Shown here: piece by piece, positions 1 through 7,281 of the stretch
Layout of the letters: the number at the start of each line of letters is the position of its first letter
How positions within the stretch are numbered: position 1 is the first letter of the stretch
Assembly (NCBI GenBank): GCA_017849315.1
Contig: JAFIHQ010000084.1
Coordinates: forward strand, 1-14,337
DNA length: 14,337 nt
Source: Treponema sp.
GTDB lineage: Bacteria > Spirochaetota > Spirochaetia > Treponematales > Rectinemataceae
Direction: 5' to 3'
The notes under the pieces: model-generated
The model's database searches: none
Told to the model about the DNA's origin: nothing
Seen by the model: only the letters and a program-made list of their open reading frames with translations
Translations under genes and position numbers: made by a program

Positions 1-47
1 TCCCCTGCCGGAAGCGCCTGCTTGAAGCGCCGCATCTCTCTAAACAT
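1..47 (-). CDS. Pyridoxamine 5'-phosphate oxidase family protein, N-terminal end only
   Basis: Only the first 15 codons lie in the window; the rest runs off the left edge. The visible peptide is MFREMRRFKQALPAG. This matches the usual opening of the split-barrel FMN-binding PNPOx/NimA-like proteins (MFRxMRRFKQ...), small flavoproteins often annotated as nitroimidazole-resistance-like. The ATG (47-45) follows an AGGA a few bases upstream and a good promoter at 90-118, which supports a real gene start. The identification comes from memory of the family's N-terminus and rests on very few residues. The reading direction and start are more secure than the product. Confidence 0.55.
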   Translation of the reverse strand, partial: MFREMRRFKQALPAG

Positions 48-89
48 AAGATCCTACCTGCTGACAAACCTCATTTCGATGTGCCCAAT

Positions 90-118
90 TATATAGTCTT
101 GTTGTGATGCCACGTCAA
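90..118 (-). promoter_or_regulatory. Sigma70-like promoter for the left-edge PNPOx-family gene
   Basis: On the minus strand a TTGACG -35 hexamer (118-113) is followed after 17 bases by TATATA (95-90). An alternative TATAAT register lies two bases further on. The expected transcription start is about 35 bases before the ATG at 47. The remaining part of the 48-241 gap, towards the lipoprotein stop, shows no convincing gene or terminator. Confidence 0.6.
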
Positions 119-241
119 GGGAAAGTGCTAGCGTTGAGAGAACTTCAATTCACCCAATCACAAACCCAATGCCTGAACTCCTTCCACCAATCTCGACCCG
201 TGTGGTGCCGCTGAAATACTATTCGTCCTTAGTGAAGAAGG

Positions 242-2203
242 TTACTGATTCGGGATATCAATGTAACTATGACCTTGAACGCCGCCAATCTCTCCGAGGT
301 TAACCCGAGTCACTCCAGAAGGTACCTTAAATTTAAAATCTACATAGGAAAAGTCAGGGGCCATTAAATCTAACCTGAAAAAAGAACCAGGTATCGCATA
401 TTGGAATAAGGAGAACCCTCCATCAGTACCTGAAACACTTGAATAAGAATCTTGGGACAAATAAGATGAAACATCATCCCATGCCACGGGGGCAATAGTG
501 TAACCTTCGGCGGGTACACCGTTAATATTGCACGTTCCGTAAAACTCTATCTTGCTGGCTAGCCCGTCTCCCGAATACTCCATTGTCTCAGTTTTGTTTG
601 GCGGGTTCGATGCTGAAGTATGTTTTAGTTCAAAGTATACGAGTCCAATATTCTTCGCGAACAGCAGTTTGCCTGTGCCTCTCAGTTGTTTATTTAAATC
701 AGCGAAGTCACCTGAGTTTGAAAAACTAAAATTGCTACTGTCAAAGTCGACCTCAATCAGGTCACTAAATGTCTTCCAGTTGGCCAATTTGAGCGGATAG
801 TAAACAACCCCTGTCGTAGAAGAAAATTGTTCTCCAAAGATAACAAGCTTGGGAAGCGCAACGAGTCTACACATATACCAGGCAAAATAGGGAGAACCGG
901 CGATGCTTGCACCAGAGCCAATAATCGCAAATATTGAACCATTGCTTGGTGCTGTCATGTATCCATCGCAATAGCCACGGGATAAGTCAGTACAAATACA
1001 GGTATTGTATGGATTACTTGTCGATCCTTCTTCAACAATCGAATAAAGTTTGCAAGAAACTGGAGTGCTATTATCAAAGTTATTGTAACCGTTTACCACA
1101 TACTCTACGAAATGACCTGGTGTAGTATTGGTATAGTCGGCCCCATACCTGCCGTCTTTGACAATGTACCTGGCCACCGTAGGCTGTGACTGCACTCCAT
1201 TCAGAATTGCTATCGCTTTAAGGGTTATGTCGGAATTGATTTGAATCGTTATGGGAGCAGTATAGCGACTGCTTTGTGCAGTAGGAGCGGACCCATCAGT
1301 CGTGTAATAGATTTCCGACCCTGATGGTGCAGTTATGGTAACCGTCTGCGGCTCAATGTACGTGCCTGAGGCAAGACTGAAAACCGGTTTCCCCAGGATC
1401 CCACCTACCGTCTTCAGTTTGTTGATGTAACTGGTGAAATCAGGGATTATGACTTGTTTACCCCTATCCTCATAGTGCTTCTTGAGGTTGTTGGTTATCG
1501 TCTGCACATTGAGCCGATTGGCACCGTCCCGCAACTTCGTGATCAAAGCATCATCCGTTATAACACCGTCGTCTGCAAAATCATTCGCCAAGTCTGCAAT
1601 GTTCAATGACAACTGCGCAACGCTCTGACCATTCTGAAGCGCCGCCGATACTGCCAACAGCAACGCTGCATCACTACCGCCAGACTCAAGATTGAAATCA
1701 TAGAAATGCAAACCGGAAATAGCATCAATCCCTAAAAAAACCAAAAGCTCCGATTCCGCCTGGTCCCTCGCCTGTGCTAAGCTCTTCCCTTCCCCCACAA
1801 GCTTCTTAATCCGATCATGTGCTATCGTCGTCAGTATATTCAGATTCAATGGCTTATTTACCGAAAGATCGCCATAGCTCCGCAAGATCAGTTTCGCATC
1901 CCCTGTCCCATTCGCACATTCATTAAAGTAAAAACCTTCACAATCGACTTCGACGTACTTCGATGAAAACTTATTTGACAATGCAAAAGACCCAAAGTCA
2001 TCCTTCGTCGTCGTCGTATACATTAACCCAGTCGGATCCAGACTCTCGTCAACTTCTTGTACTGTTACCTTTGAGCCAACCTGGAATGGCCCTTTCTGAA
2101 CAAGCCCGCTCATCGAATAGGTCTTACTCTTGGCGGAGTTTAACCGACAAGAACCAAAAACACAAACCATAAGCACGCAAAACAACAAAACAAGCTTCTT
2201 CAT
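242..2203 (-). CDS. Large secreted lipoprotein with a chitobiase C-terminal-like domain
   Basis: A predicted lipoprotein of 653 residues, probably exported and anchored to a membrane. I place the start at 2203. A further in-frame ATG lies at 2296, but it would put 31 charged residues ahead of a classic signal peptide (MKK, a hydrophobic stretch, then FGSC with the lipid-accepting Cys at 19), and the region between holds a promoter. A GAGG precedes 2203. Domains: residues 30-80 form a beta-rich segment containing VQKGPFQVGSKVTV, an opening I associate with bacterial surface lipoproteins. An alpha-helical region follows (about 110-265). Residues about 272-348 match the Ig/FN3-like CHB_HEX_C domain (YYTTDGSAPT, then a beta-rich stretch ending near ARYIV). 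A Cys-rich central region has about five Cys within 35 residues. The last 100 residues, with a DGGFSLF-type turn, look like a carboxypeptidase-regulatory-like beta-sandwich. No catalytic motif is seen. Its function is unknown; surface binding or adhesion is a guess. It is visibly more AT-rich than its neighbours, consistent with transfer. Confidence 0.8.
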   Translation of the reverse strand: MKKLVLLFCVLMVCVFGSCRLNSAKSKTYSMSGLVQKGPFQVGSKVTVQEVDESLDPTGLMYTTTTKDDFGSFALSNKFSSKYVEVDCEGFYFNECANGTGDAKLILRSYGDLSVNKPLNLNILTTIAHDRIKKLVGEGKSLAQARDQAESELLVFLGIDAISGLHFYDFNLESGGSDAALLLAVSAALQNGQSVAQLSLNIADLANDFADDGVITDDALITKLRDGANRLNVQTITNNLKKHYEDRGKQVIIPDFTSYINKLKTVGGILGKPVFSLASGTYIEPQTVTITAPSGSEIYYTTDGSAPTAQSSRYTAPITIQINSDITLKAIAILNGVQSQPTVARYIVKDGRYGADYTNTTPGHFVEYVVNGYNNFDNSTPVSCKLYSIVEEGSTSNPYNTCICTDLSRGYCDGYMTAPSNGSIFAIIGSGASIAGSPYFAWYMCRLVALPKLVIFGEQFSSTTGVVYYPLKLANWKTFSDLIEVDFDSSNFSFSNSGDFADLNKQLRGTGKLLFAKNIGLVYFELKHTSASNPPNKTETMEYSGDGLASKIEFYGTCNINGVPAEGYTIAPVAWDDVSSYLSQDSYSSVSGTDGGFSLFQYAIPGSFFRLDLMAPDFSYVDFKFKVPSGVTRVNLGEIGGVQGHSYIDIPNQ

Positions 2204-2226
2204 TGAAGGACCTCGATATTTTTGAT

Positions 2227-2245
2227 CTTGTAAACTTGTAAACTT
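2227..2245. repeat. Short tandem repeat CTTGTAAA x2 in the lipoprotein leader
   Basis: Two exact copies of CTTGTAAA (period 8) are followed by a further CTT. They sit directly beside the putative -10 of the lipoprotein gene, at the expected transcription start. This could be a regulator site or a chance repeat. Confidence 0.5.
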
Positions 2246-2274
2246 ATTATCTCGCCACTTGCCTTCCAGCGCAA
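2246..2274 (-). promoter_or_regulatory. Possible promoter of the lipoprotein gene
   Basis: On the minus strand TTGCGC (2274-2269) and GATAAT (2251-2246) are separated by 17 bases. The predicted start near 2239 gives a leader of about 36 bases before the ATG at 2203. This agrees with the shorter start chosen for the lipoprotein. A weaker alternative (TTGAGA, 16 bases, CATAAT) lies further upstream, at about 2301-2328. Confidence 0.4.
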
Positions 2275-2346
2275 GCATTTTCTCTTGACTCGCCACAGAA
2301 TTATGGAATCGTGAACTGTAATCTCAATCCAAGAAAACCAAATTCA

Positions 2347-2375
2347 TTGACGGCTCAACGTAATAACATTATAAT
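2347..2375 (+). promoter_or_regulatory. Sigma70-like promoter of mazEF
   Basis: TTGACG (2347-2352), a 17-base spacer and a consensus TATAAT (2370-2375) lie about 47 bases upstream of the mazE ATG. This is the best promoter match in the window. Confidence 0.7.
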
Positions 2376-2378
2376 TAC
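2360..2378. promoter_or_regulatory. Candidate MazE operator overlapping the -10
   Basis: The inverted repeat GTAAT - 9 bases - ATTAC spans the -10 element of the mazEF promoter. MazE/AbrB-type antitoxins commonly autorepress by binding AT-rich palindromes in their own promoter, so the position fits. The arms are short (5 bp) and AT-rich, so chance cannot be excluded. Confidence 0.3.
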
Positions 2379-2421
2379 ATAAGAAGATTAGCTGTAAAAA
2401 GCAGTAAGGTAGAGAGCGGTT

Positions 2422-2679
2422 ATGAAGGTTTCTGTCATTCGCATTGGAAACTCAAGGGGTATACGTTTACCTAAAGCCATACTGGAACAATTGCATGTTT
2501 CGGACAGCCTTGAGCTCGAGGTTGAAAATCAACAGATAATCTTGCGGCCACTTCCGTGTGCACCCCGGCAAGGCTGGGATCAGGCATTCCGCAAGATGCA
2601 CGAAGAAGGCCAAGACACACTGCTCATGCCAGGACCTGAAGCGTCTGAAGCAACTGAAGGTTTCGAATGGGAATGGTAG
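2422..2679 (+). CDS. mazE: MazE-family (AbrB/SpoVT swapped-hairpin) antitoxin
   Basis: The antitoxin of a type II toxin-antitoxin pair, 85 residues, typical for the family. Residues 1-45 form the AbrB-like DNA-binding domain, with the signature RIGNSRGIRLPKAIL (7-21). The C-terminal half (GWDQAFRKM at 51-59, acidic stretch, terminal EWEW) is the toxin-neutralising tail. It normally dimerises, binds its own promoter and blocks the MazF active site. A GAGAG precedes the ATG by about 5 bases. The gene overlaps the next one by 13 bases, the standard antitoxin-first arrangement, and is probably autorepressed together with MazF through the palindromic site at 2360-2378. Confidence 0.92.
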   Translation: MKVSVIRIGNSRGIRLPKAILEQLHVSDSLELEVENQQIILRPLPCAPRQGWDQAFRKMHEEGQDTLLMPGPEASEATEGFEWEW

Positions 2680-2996
2680 TCAACCAATACGAAGTCTATT
2701 GGGTTGGCCTCGATCCAACCAAAGGCCACGAAATTCAGAAGCCTCGACTATGCGTCGTGCTCTCACCGAACGAAATGAATCACGTGATTGATACGGTGAT
2801 CATAGCGCCTCTGACGACAAATTCTCACGCCTACCCCACTAGAATCGAGGTGGCCATGGACAACAAGAATGCATGGATTGTCCTCGATCAAACTCGTACA
2901 GTGGACAAAAGCAGGTTAGTACGGAAGTTGGGGGAACTAGACAAGAAAACTGTTCAAACCGTCAAACAGGTCTTGAAGGAAATGTTAATCGACTAA
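2667..2996 (+). CDS. mazF: MazF-family endoribonuclease toxin
   Basis: A type II toxin of the MazF/PemK family, expected to cleave single-stranded RNA at short sequence motifs; 109 residues, a normal length. The SH3-like barrel motifs are intact: YWVGLDPTKGHEIQKPR at the start (Arg27 as the likely catalytic residue), CVVLSP (29-34), IIAPLTT with Thr50/Thr51, and VLDQTRTVD (72-80). The start at 2667 lies inside mazE, 6 bases after GAAGG; a second in-frame ATG at 2673 is also possible but its spacing is worse. It overlaps mazE by 13 bases, so the two are translationally coupled. The toxin looks full length and active. Its cleavage motif cannot be read from sequence. Confidence 0.93.
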   Translation: MGMVVNQYEVYWVGLDPTKGHEIQKPRLCVVLSPNEMNHVIDTVIIAPLTTNSHAYPTRIEVAMDNKNAWIVLDQTRTVDKSRLVRKLGELDKKTVQTVKQVLKEMLID

Positions 2997-3063
2997 GTAG
3001 CCCCCCCGGGATCGCATGGTTTCCTACCCTAATAAAGACCCAACTAATCGGTGTTATCGATAT

Positions 3064-3090
3064 TTGAGCGACTATTTAATTATTTATAAT
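3064..3090 (+). promoter_or_regulatory. AT-rich promoter region of the nitroreductase gene
   Basis: TTGAGC (3064-3069) and TATAAT (3085-3090) lie in a very AT-rich stretch just before the nitroreductase ribosome binding site. The 15-base spacing is short. An AATAAT at 3088-3093 gives 18 bases instead. A promoter here is likely because the gene starts a new unit after mazF, but the exact hexamers are uncertain. Confidence 0.35.
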
Positions 3091-3112
3091 AATATTACTT
3101 AGGAGATTTCAC

Positions 3113-3637
3113 ATGGAATCCGTATTTGATTGTATCGTCAATCGCAGAAGCGTGCGAAGCTACACCTTGCAGCCCGTGGACAAGGCGACAATAGAAAAAC
3201 TGCTTACGGCCGCATCCTACGCCCCTTCCGCAGCAAACATGCAGCCCTGGAGATTCGTCGTTATTCAGGACGACACAGCGCTTAGAGACAAGGTGGCATC
3301 GCTCTCGGTCTACGCCCAATGGGTCAAAACGGCGCCCTGCCTCATCCTTGTCTATTTGGACAAAAACACCTTGAGCGACCGCGTCTTCAACTGCGATCTC
3401 AAACACAAGCAGGTGATAGGTTCGGCCATTCAGAATATCCTTCTTGCTGCGCGCGAACTGCAGCTCGGCACCTGCTGGATCGGTGAAATTCTAAAACACG
3501 AGAAAGAAGTAAACGCCCTCCTCGAGCTGCCGGACAGTCTCGAGCTCATGGCGATGATTACGGTGGGCTACACGCAAGCGCTGGACGGCACCGGTAAACG
3601 GGAACCGCTCGATAAGCTCGTGGCAAAATGGCTTTGA
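3113..3637 (+). CDS. Nitroreductase-family FMN oxidoreductase
   Basis: A small flavoprotein of 174 residues, the short cytosolic type. It is expected to bind FMN as a dimer and reduce nitro, quinone or other electron-poor substrates with NAD(P)H; the natural substrate is unknown. Visible family motifs are RRSVRSY (11-17, FMN phosphate contact), SYAPSAANMQPWRF (35-48), the helix AIQNILLAARELQLGTCWIG (105-124) and the C-terminal KREPLDKLV (162-170). AGGAG lies 7 bases before the ATG. The next gene starts 20 bases after the stop and is probably cotranscribed. There is no ferredoxin-type Cys cluster, so it is not the Fe-S-fused variety. Confidence 0.92.
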   Translation: MESVFDCIVNRRSVRSYTLQPVDKATIEKLLTAASYAPSAANMQPWRFVVIQDDTALRDKVASLSVYAQWVKTAPCLILVYLDKNTLSDRVFNCDLKHKQVIGSAIQNILLAARELQLGTCWIGEILKHEKEVNALLELPDSLELMAMITVGYTQALDGTGKREPLDKLVAKWL

Positions 3638-3657
3638 GCCGATAAAGCGGGATTGCC

Positions 3658-4182
3658 ATGCCAATCGAACACAGGCCCCTCACACTGCAATACGGTGGGC
3701 TTACAAAGCAACAGCTTCGCGACGTGCTCAGCCGGTCTGGGATTAGACTCAATCTATACGCTCAAATGTTGTTTGATACTGAACTCTTCGTTGTATCCAC
3801 CACGCACAACAAGGCCATCGTTGCACAATTGAGCATACAGGACCTCGGCTTTGAAAACGGCACCACATTCTACCAGTTATTAGCCAGTGTTGAGAGAGCC
3901 GGGTTTCACCTCTGCCCACTGGAGCTCGGCCCCTACCTTAGGCTCAAATTTGTCGATCAGGAAGAGGAATTCGAGGGCGAAAGTCACAAAGCCCCCAAAG
4001 GCTCCCTCACCATCCTGTCTGATCCCTTAATACCCACCGACGACAGCTTTCCGAAAGGGTTTTACTTGAGAAAGATCGATGGCACGCTGTGGCTAAGGGG
4101 TTACTGCTGTTCGCTGGACTATGTGTGGGCTCCGACGGATCGGATCGCGGTGCTCGTGGACGAGAAACCGATAGAACGATAG
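3658..4182 (+). CDS. Conserved hypothetical protein, CPLELGPYLRL family
   Basis: A 174-residue soluble protein of unknown function. I recognise the family only as conserved hypotheticals, sometimes labelled 'helicase' without support. Features are an N-terminal helical segment (GLTKQQLRDVLSRSGIRLN, 14-32), a central CPLELGPYLRLKFVDQ (86-101), then SLTIL, FPKGFYLRKIDGTLWLRGY (131-149) and a closing YVWAPTDRIAVLV. No Walker, helicase or nuclease motif is present, so the helicase label should not be copied. No clear Shine-Dalgarno is seen (GCGGGA only). It follows the nitroreductase by 20 bases, suggesting coupling to it. The conserved Trp/Arg/Tyr-rich C-terminal half suggests a ligand- or protein-binding fold; that is inference. 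Confidence 0.75.
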   Translation: MPIEHRPLTLQYGGLTKQQLRDVLSRSGIRLNLYAQMLFDTELFVVSTTHNKAIVAQLSIQDLGFENGTTFYQLLASVERAGFHLCPLELGPYLRLKFVDQEEEFEGESHKAPKGSLTILSDPLIPTDDSFPKGFYLRKIDGTLWLRGYCCSLDYVWAPTDRIAVLVDEKPIER

Positions 4183-4254
4183 ACCGCGCTGCGAGTTAGC
4201 CTGACCGGCAAAGTCCCGCAACGCAAAAAGCACCCACAAAACCGCACAAAGCAC

Positions 4255-4283
4255 TTTACGGTCTGAAAATACCATTCTATACT
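4255..4283 (+). promoter_or_regulatory. Sigma70-like promoter of the 4366-7797 cluster
   Basis: TTTACG (4255-4260), a 17-base spacer and TATACT (4278-4283) lie in the 183-base gap before the membrane-protein gene. The predicted start near 4290 gives a leader of about 75 bases. The gap otherwise shows no gene, and no clear terminator for the upstream pair. Confidence 0.55.
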
Positions 4284-4365
4284 TTTGGCACCATTACAAT
4301 TGATGCAGACCGGCACGCCTTCTTAACCGCTGTTGTGCCCCGCATGGCAGCAAGGACCGGCGCCC

Positions 4366-5553
4366 ATGGCACACAAAGAAGCAAAGCTTCCTCTGGAAGT
4401 GGTAATTCTGGTAATCGCCGGAATCGTAGTGCTGACAACCGGTGTTCTGCTTTTCCCTGTCTACCGGGGGACACTGCCCTACTTCGAGAATGGCCTCTAT
4501 GGCTTACTTCTTATCATCTTTGCGCTTCAAACAATAACGCTCGGCAGGACACCGTTTGGCGACCTCGCTAGGTCGAAACTCATCCTCGCGCTCGGGCTTA
4601 TCGTGGCGTCAGTCGGCATGGTGAGTTGTCTCGTTCCAATTCCGATCGCGCTCCCCCGCATCGTGCTTTTCGTCTGTTTTGGCCCTGGAGGACTCGCACT
4701 TTTTCTGCAACTCATCTTTGCCGAAGATAAATCGAAGCGTTGGGCGAAATATGGTGGCATTTTTAAACAGCTGATCTATGCATGTGGTTCAGTTTATGTG
4801 CTCTCAATGGCCATCGCGGCGCTGCTTTTTGATCAGCGGCTCCTGACGACTCCCATGACCGCTATAGCGATCATAGTTTTCGGCGCGGCAATTTGTTATC
4901 TCGCCCTGGTCCTTTCAAAAATCGACAGGATCTATCCTGAGGCTGCAAAGATCCCGGGTGGCAACATCAAGCTGTCCACCGAACAGGTGATGATACTTTT
5001 TACGAGCATTTTTATGGTCATTATCGGTATCGTCCTGATTCCGGTCAATGTGGGAATCCTGCCTTTTTCTGCCAACGCGCAGTTGGGCGTTCTCATGATC
5101 ATCTTTTCCATTCAAATGCTCGCCTTTGGGAACACGCCGGTCGGTGTCTTTCCGCGGACTTGGCTTGTACTCGCCTTCGGACTAATCTTCGCCTTATTGG
5201 GCGCCATATCCTGTATCATCCCACAAATTCTGGTGCCGTTGCTTACGGTTGTCGTTGGCGTGCTCAACATTTTGGGTGGAGTGATTTCCCTTGTGAAAAT
5301 GATCCTGGCTCGAGGCGAGCACACAAACAAACCGCGGGAGACTGTTCCGCCAATGCTTACCAGGCTTTTTATAACACAGCTCACGCTCAATCTCCTTCAA
5401 ACTCTATTTGGTACGTCGATGCTTGTCCCAGGTGTAGTGTCGGGTCTCGTTATCGGTGTGATCCTTGCAGCAAATGGCTGTGTGCTTCTCTATCTTCTTC
5501 ATGTCTTACGTTTGCTGGATACGCTGCGCAGCGGTACAGAAGGTGCCAAATAG
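4366..5553 (+). CDS. 12-helix membrane protein built by tandem duplication
   Basis: A 395-residue integral membrane protein of unknown function. The ATG at 4366 is chosen because AAGGA lies 9 bases upstream; a TTG at 4333 would add 11 unlikely residues. Hydrophobic segments fall at about 11-30, 42-60, 71-91, 97-118, 134-155, 162-184, 207-227, 237-255, 265-286, 288-312, 331-352 and 355-382. The two halves are clear repeats offset by about 195 residues. LFPVYRGTLPYF (29-40) pairs with LIPVNVGILPFS (224-235), then IIFALQTITLGRTPFG with IIFSIQMLAFGNTPVG, LGLIVASVGMVSCLVP with FGLIFALLGAISCIIP, and SKIDRI with RLLDTL at the ends. The short helices and GLI...G motifs recall DUF308/HdeD-like proteins, but that link is uncertain. 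No transporter signature is recognised. It heads a cluster with an ADC-family enzyme 34 bases downstream, suggesting a role in moving or sensing that pathway's substrate or product. Confidence 0.85.
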   Translation: MAHKEAKLPLEVVILVIAGIVVLTTGVLLFPVYRGTLPYFENGLYGLLLIIFALQTITLGRTPFGDLARSKLILALGLIVASVGMVSCLVPIPIALPRIVLFVCFGPGGLALFLQLIFAEDKSKRWAKYGGIFKQLIYACGSVYVLSMAIAALLFDQRLLTTPMTAIAIIVFGAAICYLALVLSKIDRIYPEAAKIPGGNIKLSTEQVMILFTSIFMVIIGIVLIPVNVGILPFSANAQLGVLMIIFSIQMLAFGNTPVGVFPRTWLVLAFGLIFALLGAISCIIPQILVPLLTVVVGVLNILGGVISLVKMILARGEHTNKPRETVPPMLTRLFITQLTLNLLQTLFGTSMLVPGVVSGLVIGVILAANGCVLLYLLHVLRLLDTLRSGTEGAK

Positions 5554-5587
5554 TTTTTCATAGTTCTTTCAGACAAGGAGGTTCTGA

Positions 5588-6373
5588 ATGTTTCAATTTG
5601 AGGAAGGGAAATGCTACAAGATGCCGGCTCATTTCGGTGGAGCACCTTTCGATCCAGATGCCAAAGCGATTTACGATGACGTAGTCACTGTCGATTTTTG
5701 CTACACAACGGACGCCGAAAAACTATGCAACTACATTCCGGAAGGTCTTGAACTCATAAAGCCCGAATTGACTATTGAATTTCAACAATGCCGACAGGTC
5801 CAGTGGATGGCCGGTTCGTCCTACAATCTTGTCGGTGTCACGGTCCCCGTGCAGTTTGACGGGCAAAACGATCACCTGGAAGGGGCCTTTGTGCTTGTGA
5901 TGTGGGAAAATAAGACTACGCCAATTCTGACAGGGAATATGATGGGAGTCCCCAAAATCTACGCCGATATTGAGGATCTGCATCCTTTTGCGGACGATCT
6001 CCGAACTCGTCTTAGTTTTGAGGGCAAAACTTTCCTGGAGTTAGAAGCAACCAGGAAGACAGCGATGAGTGAGGACCAAATCAAAGCCATGGCCACCGAC
6101 TTCGGCTCCATTGGGTGGCGCTATATCCCAAAGGTTGGCGCCCCGGGGGCTGATTTGAGTCAGCCGATTCTCTTCCCCATGCACCGCTCGCCGCGTTCTG
6201 GCTGGATCGGGACAGGTGCGCTGAAATGGACTGAATTGACCTGGTATCAGAATCCAATGCAGTTCTACATCATAAACGAGTTGGCTGAACTGCCAATGCT
6301 CGATATGGCGCCGGTCGTCATAACCCAGGGCTCACAAGTCCTAATGGAACCGCGGGGACACGTTCTGAGTTGA
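5588..6373 (+). CDS. Acetoacetate decarboxylase (ADC) family protein
   Basis: 261 residues, normal for the ADC fold. Classic members decarboxylate acetoacetate to acetone through a Schiff base on a lysine; relatives act on other beta-keto or cyclic substrates, including as aldolase-dehydratases. Family marks include YDDVVTVDFCYTTD near 29-42, a GAFVLVMWEN strand (99-108) and the active-site segment GNMMGVPKIYADIE (116-129), with Lys123 aligned to the Schiff-base lysine. In the Clostridium enzyme the next residue is also Lys, which lowers the catalytic pKa; here it is Ile124. True acetoacetate decarboxylase activity is therefore doubtful, and a divergent ADC-like enzyme is more likely. An excellent AAGGAGG (5575-5581) lies 6 bases before the ATG. 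It is followed 63 bases later by a dehydrogenase that could process its carbonyl product. Confidence 0.88.
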   Translation: MFQFEEGKCYKMPAHFGGAPFDPDAKAIYDDVVTVDFCYTTDAEKLCNYIPEGLELIKPELTIEFQQCRQVQWMAGSSYNLVGVTVPVQFDGQNDHLEGAFVLVMWENKTTPILTGNMMGVPKIYADIEDLHPFADDLRTRLSFEGKTFLELEATRKTAMSEDQIKAMATDFGSIGWRYIPKVGAPGADLSQPILFPMHRSPRSGWIGTGALKWTELTWYQNPMQFYIINELAELPMLDMAPVVITQGSQVLMEPRGHVLS

Positions 6374-6436
6374 GATCGTTTCCCATAAAAGCGATGGCGA
6401 ACCGTACAGGATGTTACGGGAAGGAGGTGCGTAATT

Positions 6437-7249
6437 ATGGATGAATACACGAAATATTATGAGAACAAGGTCGCGGTTGTCACGGGCGCCGCTTCTGGCA
6501 TAGGCCTCGCGCTCTGCGAGTTGCTTCTGGAGTACGGTGCAAGAACGGTCGTCATGGCTGATCTCAACGGTGAAAGGCTGAAAAAGGAAAGCCAAAGGCT
6601 GGAAACTGCTTACCCCAAGAAGGTGTTCGCAATCCAGGCCGACGTCTCGATGAAAGAAAGCGTCCAGGCGATGATCCAGGAGGCTGCCAGGTTCAGTGGA
6701 GGCGAAATTCACTTTCTATTCAACAATGCGGGCCTTAGCTTACGCAAGCGCTTTGACGATACGACGGACGAAGATTGGAAGTTTGCCTTCGACGTCAACT
6801 TCTACGGCGCGCTCCACGGCATTCGGGCTGTCCTGCCCATCATGCGCGCCCAAGGCGGTGGCCACATTGCAAATACGGCTTCTGGTGCCGCTTATTCGCC
6901 AATGGCGGAACAGAGCATGTACTGCGCCACAAAAGCCGCCTTGCTCGCGCTCACCAGTACGCTACGCTATGAACTCTGGGACGAGAACATCCGCCTGTCC
7001 ACGATCATCCCAGGCACGGTCGCTACCTCCATTTGGGGCGCCGACGGCCCCCCTCCTTCCGCCATATCGCCAAGAGAATCCGCCCAAGGAATTCTCAAAG
7101 GCCTAGCCGCCAATGAAAGGATCATCATCGTTACAGAAGATGACCGCAGTGGTGCTATCAATGCCTACCGCCCCGAGGTCGCCCAATATATGGATGAATA
7201 CTTCCTTAAAATTGCTCGACAAAGACGGGAAGGAAAGCTAGGCTTGTAG
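6437..7249 (+). CDS. Short-chain dehydrogenase/reductase (classical SDR)
   Basis: A 270-residue Rossmann-fold oxidoreductase with the full classical set of motifs: cofactor loop TGAASGIG (16-23), Asp42 after strand 2 (favouring NAD(H) over NADP(H)), NNAG (96-99), Asn121, and catalytic Ser149, Tyr162 and Lys166 (YCATK). The PGTVATSI segment (192-199) is the usual post-strand-6 region. All catalytic residues are present, so it should be active; the substrate is not predictable. AAGGAGG (6421-6427) lies 9 bases before the ATG. Its place directly after an ADC-family gene suggests it reduces or oxidises a ketone or alcohol linked to that enzyme, for example an isopropanol-type or larger carbonyl substrate; that is inference. 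A DinB-fold gene follows by 32 bases. Confidence 0.92.
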   Translation: MDEYTKYYENKVAVVTGAASGIGLALCELLLEYGARTVVMADLNGERLKKESQRLETAYPKKVFAIQADVSMKESVQAMIQEAARFSGGEIHFLFNNAGLSLRKRFDDTTDEDWKFAFDVNFYGALHGIRAVLPIMRAQGGGHIANTASGAAYSPMAEQSMYCATKAALLALTSTLRYELWDENIRLSTIIPGTVATSIWGADGPPPSAISPRESAQGILKGLAANERIIIVTEDDRSGAINAYRPEVAQYMDEYFLKIARQRREGKLGL

Positions 7250-7281
7250 GGCGGCACATGACCGGCATCGGGAGGTATATA

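Noticed and set aside
2204..2296. N-terminal extension of the lipoprotein to an ATG at 2296.
   Set aside because: It would bury the signal peptide behind 31 charged residues, and the stretch holds a promoter and repeat. The ATG at 2203 has a ribosome binding site.
3001..3010. Run of seven C followed by GGG just after mazF, considered as a terminator stem.
   Set aside because: Only a 3-bp CCCGGG palindrome can form and no T-tract follows.
4183..4365. Possible small gene or riboswitch in the gap before the membrane-protein gene.
   Set aside because: No open frame with a ribosome binding site and no recognised riboswitch pattern; only the promoter at 4255-4283 is supported.
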